Positions 1 to 7,233 of a stretch of DNA of 11,850 nt are shown here, in pieces. The DNA lies in the NCBI GenBank assembly GCA_947174985.1, contig CAMWLB010000066.1:1-11850 (forward strand). The letters are read 5' to 3'. Origin of the DNA: an uncultured Lachnospiraceae bacterium (GTDB lineage: Bacteria; Bacillota; Clostridia; Lachnospirales; Lachnospiraceae). A program made the position numbers and the translations under genes. Below the pieces are notes generated by a model that ran no database searches, was not told the origin of the DNA, and was given only the letters and a program-made list of their open reading frames with translations. Position 1 is the stretch's first letter. Every line of letters begins with the position of its first letter.

Positions 1-174
1 AAATCCCAGCGCTGTATTTTCTACGCCCAGATTTTTCAGTACGATGGAAACATTCAATCCTTTCCCTCCCGGCAGAAGCGTTTCTTCGTCCGTACGGTTT
101 GTAAGTCCCATCTGAAAGTGGTTAACCGATACAATATAGTCAAGCGCCGGATTAAAAGTAATGGTGTATATCAT
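1..174 (-). CDS. fruK: 1-phosphofructokinase-like PfkB family sugar kinase, N-terminal part only
   Basis: Only the first 58 codons are present; the gene continues past the left edge. The start is MIYTITFNPALDYIVSVN, the usual opening of the FruK/LacC branch of the PfkB (ribokinase-like) family. Around residues 35-43 it has LPGGKGLNVS, the family signature that binds the sugar phosphate. Family knowledge: FruK phosphorylates fructose 1-phosphate to fructose 1,6-bisphosphate in the cytoplasm after PTS uptake. Tagatose-6-phosphate kinase (LacC) has a very similar N-terminus and cannot be excluded from 58 residues. The start is well supported by GGAGGTG at 181-187, six bases upstream. It lies 37 bp after the M56 peptidase gene on the same strand with no terminator seen between them, so readthrough is possible. 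This is an odd partner for a BlaI/BlaR-type pair. Confidence 0.85.
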   Translation of the reverse strand, partial: MIYTITFNPALDYIVSVNHFQMGLTNRTDEETLLPGGKGLNVSIVLKNLGVENTALGF

Positions 175-211
175 TTATTTCACCTCCAAAAAACAACGAA
201 TATCATCGAAA

Positions 212-3070
212 TCAATCCACATAAAGCAAGCCATCAAAAACGGAATCTACATTAACGCCTGCCTCCGGCACCATGCCATACTTTTTTTCTACATAGAACC
301 AGCCGCCGACGCCGTTTTCTCCCTCCGCATAGAACCAGTGCGCCATATCTGTGTGAAGAAGCTTTACTTTTTGCGGTGTAAGGGTTACTGATTCCGATTC
401 CAGAGACATCTCGCTGTGTACGGGAAGCTCCACCAGCAAGGTTAAATCTACATCACCGGAATAATCATAATATGGTTGCTCCTTCATTTCAAAACCTTCT
501 CCCGTATACACCCATGTAACCTCCGCCCATTCTGTCTGTATGGCATCAAACCGGTAAGAACCTTTAATCTCTCCGGTATCGCTTATCCATACATCACAAG
601 GTATAGAACCGATTATTTTTATTGTACCTCCGCGGTAGCGGTAAAAAGTTGTCATAGGGTCGCTGCTGGGTCCGTCATCATAGAGAAGCAATAGCAGTTC
701 CTCTCCGTCAGGCCTAATCACCTGTAACTTATGGAAGAAATAGAATAAATCGTATGGATGAATTTCCACGGAAGCATCATTTATCATCAGCAGATAACCC
801 CCGGAGCTTATGGCCGTCAGCTTAATTTCATCCGCCTTGCCATCCAAATCCAAGTCAAAGGAAGCACTGCAGCCGTACTCGTCCTGCGACTTTAAAGGAA
901 TACGGTCTATACTTATTGGGCTGATTTCAGCACTAAAAGAAGCAAGCTCCTCCTTTTCTTCTTCCAATGCTTTTAATGCAGCAAGATTTTTTTCATATTC
1001 TACCGCCGCCCGAAGCTGCAACGTATCCATTCCGCTTTCCGCTAACGAAACAGCTGCCCGTAAACAGTTTTCATCCACATAAGCAAGACGCCATTCCTCG
1101 GTTTCCAGATTCACTTCTACCACGGCATTGTCTGCGTAATCAAGGGAATATGGCGTATGCAGCAAGTCGATTTCAAAATAAGCAAATCCATTAGAGAAAA
1201 CAGCTCCCCACGATGGGATTCTGACATACCCGGAATACAGGCATTTTAAAGTGCCATCTGCCAAAACCTTATAAAAACCGGTCAGATAAAAACAATAGCT
1301 CTCGCCCGCATATTCCATGGAAGCAGTTCTCTGCTGTTTTGCAAAATCCTCGCTGGCTTCCACATCTCCCACCGTCCAGATCGGGTAGGAAAATTCTTCT
1401 ATGTGAAGCGGTATTTCTATCTGTGAACCATCCTCCTCAAAAGTATACCGGTAAACGGCAATCGTCTCTTCTTCGTTCACAAAACGGATTTCTCCATGTC
1501 CTGCTCCCAAATGAAGCGCACGCTCCGCTGCTTTTTGCGGCGTTTTAAAATCATCAACACTCTTGTCCCCCAGCGCCATTCTCTCCGCGATAATTTCCGA
1601 GAAGGTGCTCACAAAGAGATATTGGTTCTGTTCACTTAAGGGACAGTACGCCTCTTCAAATTCCTCCTTTGATGTGATAGAATCGCACAGCTTGAAGCCT
1701 TCATGCTCCAACTGATAACCCTCCTCTGTTTCCGTATAGGAGAGAACCTCTATCAAAATAGTAAGCTCAGGCGCATCCGTCCACTTTTCATAATAGATTA
1801 ACACTTGATTGGATGGTTCTGCCAAATAAAACTGATACGGCTCATAGAGTATATCTGCTTCCCCTACAGCATAATTTCCTGCCCATTCGTTCACAGCAGT
1901 AAACAAATCGCCCTCCACTTTCGCCGTAGGCACAGGAAACTCGGTATTTTCCTCCCCTGAAGGCTGCTCCGGCGTCTTTCCGAATCCTTCCGGCTCCCCG
2001 TCTTCGGTTCCGTCAGGTTCCCCCGTCCCATTTGGCTCTGTCGTCTGTAAATCAGGCTCCTTTTTTTGTCTTGTGGTTAAAAGCACCGCGCCTGCTGCCA
2101 CACAGAGTAAAACTGCTGCTGCCGAAATCCAGACTTTAGCCTTTTTAAAGCGAAGCACATTGCGGATTCTTGATTTTACCCCGTTTTCCCCGAACGCCAG
2201 CGGAACCGCTATATACTTGCGCCCCGACGCAAACTGCAGCAGGGATTCAGAGTAATCTGCCTTAATATCCTCCCCAAGCCTGCCTAAAACATGTTCATCA
2301 CAGGACATTTCCATATCCTTTCCCATAAGGAGAAACGCTGCCCAGACAAGGGGATTAAACCAATAGATACAGGTTAAAAACAGGCATGCAGGCTTAATTA
2401 CATAATCCTTTCTCCATAAATGGATTCTTTCATGTTCTAAAATATAGGACAATTCCTTTCCCTGTATGCCATCCGGCAAGTAAATCTTGGGCAAGAAAAA
2501 GCCGAGTACAAACGGCGTCTCAATCGCTGTGCTGATAAAATAGCCGTCTTCCTGTTTCACTGCAGACAGCAGACGCTTTTTTAAACGTTTCAGCGTTATG
2601 ACATTATAGAGCATAAGCGCGGCTGCCACTCCCAGCCAGACGCTGCCTGCCACTGTGAAAAATACCGTTTCGGCATCCCATTTTCTCTGAATGGGCTGTT
2701 CCAGTTCAGGCAAATTTGTAATATGTTCCGAAAGCACCTGCCAGTCCGATATGGCAGGCGTCTGCTGCGGTTTTTCGCCTCCTGCCAAAGCCTGTGGATT
2801 CGCCGGAGCCTGCGGATTGTCTGCAAGCAGCGGGAAATCCGGTATTGTCTCCGCTCCTGCTTCCATAATCTGCTCCCTCGCAGGTATGATGCTGACAGGA
2901 CTTTCCAGCGTCACTGGACAGAGAAGACGCACAAAAACAATCAACCATAACAGGTAGGAATATATTCTCGGCGCTTTTTTCAAGATGATACGAAGCGCCA
3001 AAATTACCATAACCATAATACTGACTTGCAGCTGCAGCACAAACAGCCACTGCAAAAGCTCTTTCATCAT
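212..3070 (-). CDS. BlaR1/MecR1-type M56 membrane metallopeptidase with very large extracytoplasmic region
   Basis: A 952-residue signal-transducing protease, presumed to sense a signal outside the cell and trigger loss of the BlaI-type repressor encoded just upstream. Hydrophobic segments lie near residues 8-30, 36-53, 134-157 and 313-333. The zinc motif HERIH is at 213-217, and DMEMSCDE (E254) fits the third zinc ligand, so the peptidase looks intact. After the last membrane segment come a Gly/Pro/Glu/Thr linker (338-380) and about 570 outside residues. I see no penicillin-binding SxxK-type sensor there. The outside part has a DxDxDGxxD calcium-loop-like motif (739-747, as in VCBS/EF-hand-like repeats) and a C-terminal stretch (about 900-930) that resembles SH3-like domains. 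BlaR1 and MecR1 are about 585-600 residues, so this is far longer. It overlaps the repressor gene by 4 bp (ATGA) with GGGGGAG as ribosome binding site. The M56 call is firm; the ligand is unknown. Confidence 0.88.
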   Translation of the reverse strand: MMKELLQWLFVLQLQVSIMVMVILALRIILKKAPRIYSYLLWLIVFVRLLCPVTLESPVSIIPAREQIMEAGAETIPDFPLLADNPQAPANPQALAGGEKPQQTPAISDWQVLSEHITNLPELEQPIQRKWDAETVFFTVAGSVWLGVAAALMLYNVITLKRLKKRLLSAVKQEDGYFISTAIETPFVLGFFLPKIYLPDGIQGKELSYILEHERIHLWRKDYVIKPACLFLTCIYWFNPLVWAAFLLMGKDMEMSCDEHVLGRLGEDIKADYSESLLQFASGRKYIAVPLAFGENGVKSRIRNVLRFKKAKVWISAAAVLLCVAAGAVLLTTRQKKEPDLQTTEPNGTGEPDGTEDGEPEGFGKTPEQPSGEENTEFPVPTAKVEGDLFTAVNEWAGNYAVGEADILYEPYQFYLAEPSNQVLIYYEKWTDAPELTILIEVLSYTETEEGYQLEHEGFKLCDSITSKEEFEEAYCPLSEQNQYLFVSTFSEIIAERMALGDKSVDDFKTPQKAAERALHLGAGHGEIRFVNEEETIAVYRYTFEEDGSQIEIPLHIEEFSYPIWTVGDVEASEDFAKQQRTASMEYAGESYCFYLTGFYKVLADGTLKCLYSGYVRIPSWGAVFSNGFAYFEIDLLHTPYSLDYADNAVVEVNLETEEWRLAYVDENCLRAAVSLAESGMDTLQLRAAVEYEKNLAALKALEEEKEELASFSAEISPISIDRIPLKSQDEYGCSASFDLDLDGKADEIKLTAISSGGYLLMINDASVEIHPYDLFYFFHKLQVIRPDGEELLLLLYDDGPSSDPMTTFYRYRGGTIKIIGSIPCDVWISDTGEIKGSYRFDAIQTEWAEVTWVYTGEGFEMKEQPYYDYSGDVDLTLLVELPVHSEMSLESESVTLTPQKVKLLHTDMAHWFYAEGENGVGGWFYVEKKYGMVPEAGVNVDSVFDGLLYVD

Positions 3071-3441
3071 GACTTCTTCTCCCCCTTCCTGTATGCTTCT
3101 ATCATTTCTTCAATCTCCGAAACCTGTTTGTCACTCAGCTTGCGGCGGCTCATAAAAGCAGATAAAAAACCGGGCAGGGAGCCTTGGAATGTTTCCTCCA
3201 CAAACTGTTCGCTTTGAATCGCAAAATATTCGTCCTTTTTTATCAGCGAAGTAACCACCGAATCCTCATTTTGCAGAACCTTCCGCTGGCAAAGCTTGCG
3301 CAATACGGTATATGTCGTAGATTTTTTCCAGTTCAGCTCTTTTTCGCACAGCTTCACCAGTTCGCCGGAAGGAATCGGCTCCGCCTCCCAAATCAACTCT
3401 GCAAACTGTAATTCCACTTCTGCTAACTTAATTTCCTTCAT
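3067..3441 (-). CDS. BlaI/MecI/CopY-family winged-helix repressor
   Basis: A 124-residue protein of typical BlaI length. The N-terminal winged helix (about residues 1-70) includes the segment ELNWKKSTTYTVLRKLCQRK, matching the recognition helix region of BlaI/MecI. The C-terminal part (about 85-120) with FLSAFMSRRKLSDKQ fits the dimerisation arm, which in BlaI is cut when the partner protease is activated. An upstream in-frame ATG at 3463-3465 would add eight residues, but it has no ribosome binding site. The start at 3439-3441 has GAGGA at good spacing and gives the typical MKEIKLAEVE opening, so I chose it. The stop overlaps the start of the M56 peptidase gene, indicating one operon and translational coupling. 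By family knowledge it binds palindromes in its own promoter; two candidates are listed upstream. Confidence 0.93.
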   Translation of the reverse strand: MKEIKLAEVELQFAELIWEAEPIPSGELVKLCEKELNWKKSTTYTVLRKLCQRKVLQNEDSVVTSLIKKDEYFAIQSEQFVEETFQGSLPGFLSAFMSRRKLSDKQVSEIEEMIEAYRKGEKKS

Positions 3442-3545
3442 ATTGTTCCTCATTTCTACGCACATTTTGTCTCAACGCTGTTGCGATTTCTCATAATAAA
3501 TTTGTGCCGAGTGCGTGCAGACACAACCCCCCTTTGGTTTACTTG

Positions 3546-3559
3546 CAATAGACCTATTG
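3546..3559. promoter_or_regulatory. Candidate repressor operator over the transcription start
   Basis: CAATAG-AC-CTATTG is a perfect 6+6 palindrome with a two-base centre. It sits just downstream of the -10 box of the repressor promoter, where a BlaI-type dimer would block transcription. The classic TACA/TGTA core is not present, so the assignment rests on position and symmetry. Confidence 0.5.
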
Positions 3560-3566
3560 TGTTTTT

Positions 3567-3595
3567 AGTTTATCATGAGTAAACCAGTCTGTCAA
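3567..3595 (-). promoter_or_regulatory. Sigma-A promoter of the blaI-like/M56 operon
   Basis: On the minus strand there is a perfect -35 TTGACA (3590-3595), a 17-base spacer and a -10 TAAACT (3567-3572). It lies about 125 bases before the repressor start and points into it. It stands back to back with the degV promoter. Confidence 0.75.
3568..3584. promoter_or_regulatory. Second palindrome between -35 and -10 of the repressor promoter
   Basis: GTTTA and TAAAC flank a seven-base centre. The whole element lies in the spacer and -10 region of the repressor promoter. A further copy of the arm, GGTTTACT at 3536-3543, is the exact reverse complement of AGTAAACC at 3578-3585. This gives symmetric half-sites on both sides of the CAATAG palindrome, consistent with a multi-site operator. 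Confidence 0.4.
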
Positions 3596-3601
3596 TACAA
3601 A

Positions 3602-3630
3602 TTGCAAATTTATTTTTTCTTTGGTATAAT
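3602..3630 (+). promoter_or_regulatory. degV promoter, extended -10
   Basis: -35 TTGCAA (3602-3607), a 17-base spacer, and -10 TATAAT (3625-3630) preceded by TGG, an extended -10. It lies 33 bases before the degV start codon, which is preceded by GGAGGAG at 3652-3658. Confidence 0.8.
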
Positions 3631-3662
3631 GTCGGTAAATCGCTTCGGAATGGAGGAGTATT

Positions 3663-4538
3663 ATGAGAAAGTATTGTATTACGACCGATTCTAATTCAGA
3701 CCTTCCACAGGAATACATTGACAAACTGAATACCACCATTATTCCCCAGTACTATTCCTTTGGAGATACTGTTTATGGCGACGAGCTTAACATGCCGCCT
3801 GCAGAGTTTTATGAACGTATGAAAAAAGGCGAGCTGCCCGGCTCTCAAGCAAATAATCCTGCCGTAATTGAAGAAAAGTTCCGTGCTCTTTTGGATAAAG
3901 ACCTTGATATCATACATATCGGGTTTTCTTCTGCCCTGAGTGGAAGCTACAACAACGTGTGTATGGTGGCAAAAGAGCTTTTGGAAGAATATACGGATGC
4001 CAAAATTACCGTAATAGATTCCCTGAATGTTTCCCTCGGCGAGTCCATTATGGTACTTCACGCCAATGCATTAAAAGATAAAGGCGCTTCCTATGAGGAA
4101 GTAGTGAACGCCATTGAAGAATTTAAACATCACATCAACGTACAGTTTACCGTGGATGATTTATTTCATCTACAGAGAGGCGGCAGAGTGAGCAAGACCA
4201 CCGCCGTAGTCGGCAGTGCCTTAAATTTAAAGCCTTTCCTCTATGTCAGCGATACCGGAACCTTAGTTTCTGCCGGTACAGTTCGGGGCAGAAAAAAATC
4301 CCTTCACACTCTGGTTGATCGAATGAAAGCGACTCTGGAGGAAAATACCGATTATTCCCTGCCGGTAGGCATTGTTCACGGCAACTGTTTAGAGGATGCG
4401 CAGGTTGTAGCGGAATTGGTAAAGGAACAAACCAACTTTACCAATATCATCATCAATGATATCAGCCCCAGCATTGGCACGCACGCCGGCCCCGGCGCGC
4501 TTGGCATCCTTTATTACGGACAGCCGAAAAAATCTTAA
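3663..4538 (+). CDS. DegV family fatty-acid-binding protein (FakB-like)
   Basis: A 291-residue cytoplasmic protein, full length for the DegV family. The N-terminus CITTDSNSDLP is the family opening. GSQANNP near 60-66 matches the conserved (T/S)SQ loop, GFSSALSGSYN is at 87-97, DDLFHLQRGGRVS at 165-177, and IGTHAGPGALG at 271-281 is the C-terminal signature with the conserved His. By family knowledge DegV/FakB proteins hold a fatty acid and, in the best studied members, present it to the kinase FakA for phosphorylation and entry into phospholipid synthesis. No FakA homologue is visible here, so the exact partner is unknown. It is transcribed alone from an extended -10 promoter and ends in a terminator shared with the convergent peptidase gene. 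The start is fixed by GGAGGAG six bases upstream. Confidence 0.93.
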   Translation: MRKYCITTDSNSDLPQEYIDKLNTTIIPQYYSFGDTVYGDELNMPPAEFYERMKKGELPGSQANNPAVIEEKFRALLDKDLDIIHIGFSSALSGSYNNVCMVAKELLEEYTDAKITVIDSLNVSLGESIMVLHANALKDKGASYEEVVNAIEEFKHHINVQFTVDDLFHLQRGGRVSKTTAVVGSALNLKPFLYVSDTGTLVSAGTVRGRKKSLHTLVDRMKATLEENTDYSLPVGIVHGNCLEDAQVVAELVKEQTNFTNIIINDISPSIGTHAGPGALGILYYGQPKKS

Positions 4539-4555
4539 GAACGACAATGAAATGA

Positions 4556-4601
4556 AAAAGCTGCCGCGGCTCGGTATGTTACCTATGCCACAGCAGCTTT
4601 T
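4556..4601. terminator. Bidirectional terminator between degV and the oligopeptidase gene
   Basis: AAAAGCTGC (4556-4564) pairs with GCAGCTTTT (4593-4601); an inner GGTA/TACC pair lies in the loop. Because the arms begin with A and end with T runs, it can end transcripts from both convergent genes. Confidence 0.8.
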
Positions 4602-4616
4602 ATATTGTCCGGTTTC

Positions 4617-6290
4617 TTACTTTATCTTCTCTTCCAGCTTTTTCACAATTTCCTTGATGCAGCCCTCTTTAAAAGGATTTTCCAAACCAACCATGTCCAC
4701 CAGATTGATAAAGAAATCACTTGCGGAAAGGGTACAGAGCTTTAAGTAGCTCTCCCACGCTTTCTTCATGTCTTCGTCCATCATTACCTTGTATTCCATA
4801 GCACAGGTCTGTGCAATACAATAATCAATATAGTAAAGCGGGTAATCAAAAATATGAAGCTGTCTCTGCCAATAACCGCCCTCTGCAAAAAACTTACAGT
4901 CGCCGTAATCCAGATGAGGTTTGTATTCTTTCTCTAACTTCACCCACGCCGCTTTCCGCTCTGCCGGCGTCATCTCAGGATTTGCATACACAATATGCTG
5001 GAACTCATCTACCATACAGCCATAAGGAATAAACGCCGCCGCATCCTCTAAGTGCATGGCGCGGTAATCGTCCGCACGATCACCAAAGAACAGCTCCATC
5101 CAGTTCTCCGTGAAAAATTCCATGGACATGGAGTGAATCTCTGCTGTCTCCATGGTGATATCGCTGTGCTCACGAATCAGGTCTTTGCCGGAAATATAGC
5201 CCTGGAAAGCATGCCCGCATTCATGGGTAATTACGTCAATATCGCCCTCCGTGCCGTTAAAGTTTGCAAAAATAAACGGAGAGTTATAAACCGGCAGATA
5301 GGTCATATAGCCGCCCGCCTTCTTTGTCTTGCGTCCCAAAACATCAAAAAGTTCGTTCTCCATCATAAAGTCAAAGAACTCCTTTGTCTCTGGGGACAGC
5401 TCTTCGTACATCTTCTGTCCGTTCTGCATAATTTCTTCCGGCGTGCCGATGGGCTTCGGATTGCCATTTGGGAAATAAACGCTCTCGTCAAAGAAGAAAA
5501 GCTTGTCAACGCCCAGTCTCTGCCTTCTGCGCTCATGCAGCTTTTCTGCAAAAGGAACAAAGTCCTCCTTAATCTGCTTTCTGAAACTCTCCACATCTGC
5601 CTGTCCATAGCAGTTGCGCTGCATACGATAATAGCCCAGTTCCAGATAATTCTGATAACCCAGTTTCTTTGCCTGCGCGTCCCTGTTCTTTACCAGCTTG
5701 TCGTAAATTTCATCCAGCTTTTCCGCATTTTCTTCAAAGAAAGCTGCTACTTTATTCCATGCTTTTTTACGAACGTCTCTGTCCACACTGATTAAATGTG
5801 GGCGCATCAGGGAAAGATTTAAGGTCTCTCCTTCCCAGTCTATCTTTGCACTTGCAATCAGCTTGTCATACTCTGTCGTCAGCGCGTTCTCCTCCTGCTG
5901 CAGGGGAATCAGCTTTTCATCAAAGGATTTCAGGCTCAGCTCCATATTTTTAAAGGCAACTGGTCCGATTTTCTCCTCTAAGTATGCACGGTAAGGCGAT
6001 TCGTACATTTTTTTCTGATATGCCACCACCAGATTTGTGAACACCGGTCCCTGCTCATCATAATATGACTGCTCGGCATCATAAAAGCTGTCCGTTGTGT
6101 CTACATCATGCCGGATGTTGGCAATGGTCATCATGGTAGAAACACGGTCTGTCAGTTCATAATACTTCTTATGTACTTCAAACTGCTCCTCACCGCTTTT
6201 TGCAGCGTCAAATTCTGCTATAAGCTGCTGCATTTCTTCGCCGACTTTCTCAAAATCGACTCTTTCATAAGGCATGTCTTTAAATTTCAT
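4617..6290 (-). CDS. M3 family oligoendopeptidase (PepF-like zinc peptidase)
   Basis: A 557-residue cytoplasmic metallopeptidase expected to cut short peptides. The catalytic motif HECGHAFQG starts at residue 356 (H356, E357, H360), and TMETAEIHSMSME supplies the third zinc ligand, most likely E384, at the usual M3 spacing. The mainly helical N-terminal part (1-330) and the length fit the shorter M3 oligoendopeptidase F branch often found in Clostridia. All active-site residues appear intact. The start codon has TAGGAG five bases upstream. It lies 206 bp downstream of the hsp20 gene on the same strand but has its own candidate promoter and a small hairpin just before its ribosome binding site. 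A terminator shared with degV follows. The physiological substrate cannot be read from the sequence; cleanup of imported or breakdown peptides is the family role. Confidence 0.93.
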   Translation of the reverse strand: MKFKDMPYERVDFEKVGEEMQQLIAEFDAAKSGEEQFEVHKKYYELTDRVSTMMTIANIRHDVDTTDSFYDAEQSYYDEQGPVFTNLVVAYQKKMYESPYRAYLEEKIGPVAFKNMELSLKSFDEKLIPLQQEENALTTEYDKLIASAKIDWEGETLNLSLMRPHLISVDRDVRKKAWNKVAAFFEENAEKLDEIYDKLVKNRDAQAKKLGYQNYLELGYYRMQRNCYGQADVESFRKQIKEDFVPFAEKLHERRRQRLGVDKLFFFDESVYFPNGNPKPIGTPEEIMQNGQKMYEELSPETKEFFDFMMENELFDVLGRKTKKAGGYMTYLPVYNSPFIFANFNGTEGDIDVITHECGHAFQGYISGKDLIREHSDITMETAEIHSMSMEFFTENWMELFFGDRADDYRAMHLEDAAAFIPYGCMVDEFQHIVYANPEMTPAERKAAWVKLEKEYKPHLDYGDCKFFAEGGYWQRQLHIFDYPLYYIDYCIAQTCAMEYKVMMDEDMKKAWESYLKLCTLSASDFFINLVDMVGLENPFKEGCIKEIVKKLEEKIK

Positions 6291-6304
6291 TTCTGCTCCT
6301 ATCC

Positions 6305-6320
6305 GCCTGCTTTGGCAGGC
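6305..6320 (-). promoter_or_regulatory. Leader hairpin just before the peptidase ribosome binding site
   Basis: On the minus strand GCCTGC-CAAA-GCAGGC forms a perfect 6 bp stem with a four-base loop. It ends six bases before the AGGAG ribosome binding site. It could affect translation or mRNA stability; no T run follows in the sense direction, so it is not a terminator of this transcript. Confidence 0.4.
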
Positions 6321-6355
6321 CTTTTGATATACCTTGTAACAATAATTCTTTTCTT

Positions 6356-6384
6356 ATCTTATTACGAAATCAATGAACTTTCAA
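6356..6384 (-). promoter_or_regulatory. Candidate promoter of the oligopeptidase gene
   Basis: Minus-strand -35 TTGAAA (6379-6384), a 17-base spacer and -10 TAAGAT (6356-6361), about 65 bases before the start codon. Both boxes are partial matches in AT-rich DNA. Confidence 0.45.
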
Positions 6385-6424
6385 TCCTTATATTTGAAAA
6401 AACAGCGGCAGGTACACAAGAAGA

Positions 6425-6455
6425 AGCGCCCCTAAGCATGTGCTATCAGGGCGCT
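6425..6455 (-). terminator. Terminator-like hairpin after hsp20
   Basis: AGCGCCC and GGGCGCT form a 7 bp GC-rich stem about 40 bases after the hsp20 stop. On the sense (minus) strand it is followed by TTCTTCTT, a weak T-rich tail, so termination may be partial. Confidence 0.55.
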
Positions 6456-6496
6456 CCTTTGCTCCTTTGCAAGACTATTTACGCTGTAATGACTTA

Positions 6497-6946
6497 TTAT
6501 CCTTCAATGGCAATATACTTCTGCGCTTCTATTTTTTCTGTATCCTTTTTCGGAACGGTCAGGCTTAATATTCCATCTTTATACTTTGCATGGATGTCCT
6601 CCTGTGTAACGCCCTCGCCAACGTAGAAACTTCTGGAACAATTGCCCGTATAACGCTCTCTGCGGATATACCTGCCGTCCTCGTCTTTCTCCTCCTTACT
6701 GGTATTTTGGGAAGCAGTTACGGTCAGATAGCCGTTTTCAAGCTGTGCGCTGATATCCTCTTTCTGAAAACCGGGCAGGTCAATGGACAGCTCATATCCA
6801 TTTTCCCCTTCCTTAATATCCGTCTTCATAACGCTCTTCGCCTGATTGCCATACAACAGGCTGTGATTTCCGAAAAAATCATCCTCAAAGGACAGGTTCA
6901 TCATTTCATTTAATAAATCTTTACCAAAGATACTAGGCAGCATCAT
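6497..6946 (-). CDS. Hsp20 family small heat shock protein
   Basis: A 149-residue small heat shock protein, which as a family binds unfolding proteins without ATP and keeps them refoldable. The N-terminal arm is residues 1-38. The alpha-crystallin domain runs about 39-134, with YELSIDLPGFQKEDI and the conserved end motif AKYKDGILSLTVPK (120-133). The C-terminal tail has YIAIEG, where I145-A-I147 is the IxI motif used for oligomer assembly. The start is supported by GGAGGA seven bases upstream; it begins with two Met codons and either could be used. The promoter contains a CIRCE element, so control by the HrcA repressor is likely. The 5' leader also has a GCCGC/GCGGC hairpin at 6973-6986. It is transcribed away from the permuted tRNA-like RNA. 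Confidence 0.95.
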   Translation of the reverse strand: MMLPSIFGKDLLNEMMNLSFEDDFFGNHSLLYGNQAKSVMKTDIKEGENGYELSIDLPGFQKEDISAQLENGYLTVTASQNTSKEEKDEDGRYIRRERYTGNCSRSFYVGEGVTQEDIHAKYKDGILSLTVPKKDTEKIEAQKYIAIEG

Positions 6947-7007
6947 AATTTATTCCTCCATTCACTTTACCCGCCGCTTATGCGGCTTTGTTATTTGTTA
7001 TATCTGT

Positions 7008-7036
7008 ACTATAACATGTGTTGTTAGCACTGTCAA
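7008..7036 (-). promoter_or_regulatory. hsp20 sigma-A promoter
   Basis: Minus-strand -35 TTGACA (7031-7036, perfect), a 17-base spacer, and -10 TATAGT (7008-7013). The -35 box lies inside the CIRCE element, so bound HrcA would directly block RNA polymerase. Confidence 0.85.
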
Positions 7037-7050
7037 CAGGTGAGTGCTAA
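7024..7050. promoter_or_regulatory. CIRCE operator (HrcA binding site)
   Basis: TTAGCACTG, nine bases, GAGTGCTAA. This is the CIRCE consensus (TTAGCACTC-N9-GAGTGCTAA) with one mismatch at the last base of the left arm. It overlaps the hsp20 -35 box. Confidence 0.93.
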
Positions 7051-7061
7051 AATTGTATAAA
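7033..7061 (+). promoter_or_regulatory. Weak candidate promoter of the permuted tRNA-like RNA
   Basis: Plus strand TCAACA (7033-7038), a 17-base spacer, TATAAA (7056-7061). The -35 match is 4 of 6. It overlaps CIRCE, which would place this RNA under HrcA too. The position just before the RNA supports it, but the boxes alone are not convincing. Confidence 0.3.
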
Positions 7062-7092
7062 TAATTTCTAAAATGCTAATTTAGTTGGCAAC

Positions 7093-7124
7093 AGGTCTTG
7101 GTTCGATTCCAAGTGCCGCCACCA
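7093..7124 (+). tRNA. tRNA 3' half: T arm, acceptor strand and CCA, placed first
   Basis: T stem CTTGG (7097-7101) with CCAAG (7109-7113), T loop TTCGATT with the invariant T54, T55, C56, G57 and A58, 3' acceptor strand TGCCGCC (7114-7120), discriminator A7121 and encoded CCA (7122-7124). T7096 is position 48 and matches A15 of the other half. There is no matching 5' half upstream: only about 40 bases separate it from the CIRCE element. Confidence 0.7.
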
Positions 7125-7171
7125 TCGTAGGATTGTTATTCAATTCTATAGTTTCTGGTCTAGGTGTTTGC

Positions 7172-7197
7172 GGCGGTATGGTGTAATTGGCAGCATG
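7172..7197 (+). tRNA. tRNA 5' half: acceptor strand and D arm, placed second
   Basis: Acceptor strand GGCGGTA (7172-7178) pairs with TGCCGCC of the preceding 3' half at all seven positions (one U-G). T8, G9, D stem GTGT/GCAT (7181-7184, 7193-7196; two U-G pairs), and D loop AATTGGCA with A14, A15, G18, G19 and A21 are all in place; G26 is 7197. No T arm or CCA follows before the terminator. Confidence 0.7.
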
Positions 7198-7233
7198 TAG
7201 TTGATAAGTACTACCCTAGACCTCCAACTATCC

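Noticed and set aside
5052..5795. A 247-codon open frame on the plus strand inside the oligopeptidase gene
   Set aside because: It is antisense to a full-length, motif-complete M3 peptidase, has no good ribosome binding site and no protein-like pattern.
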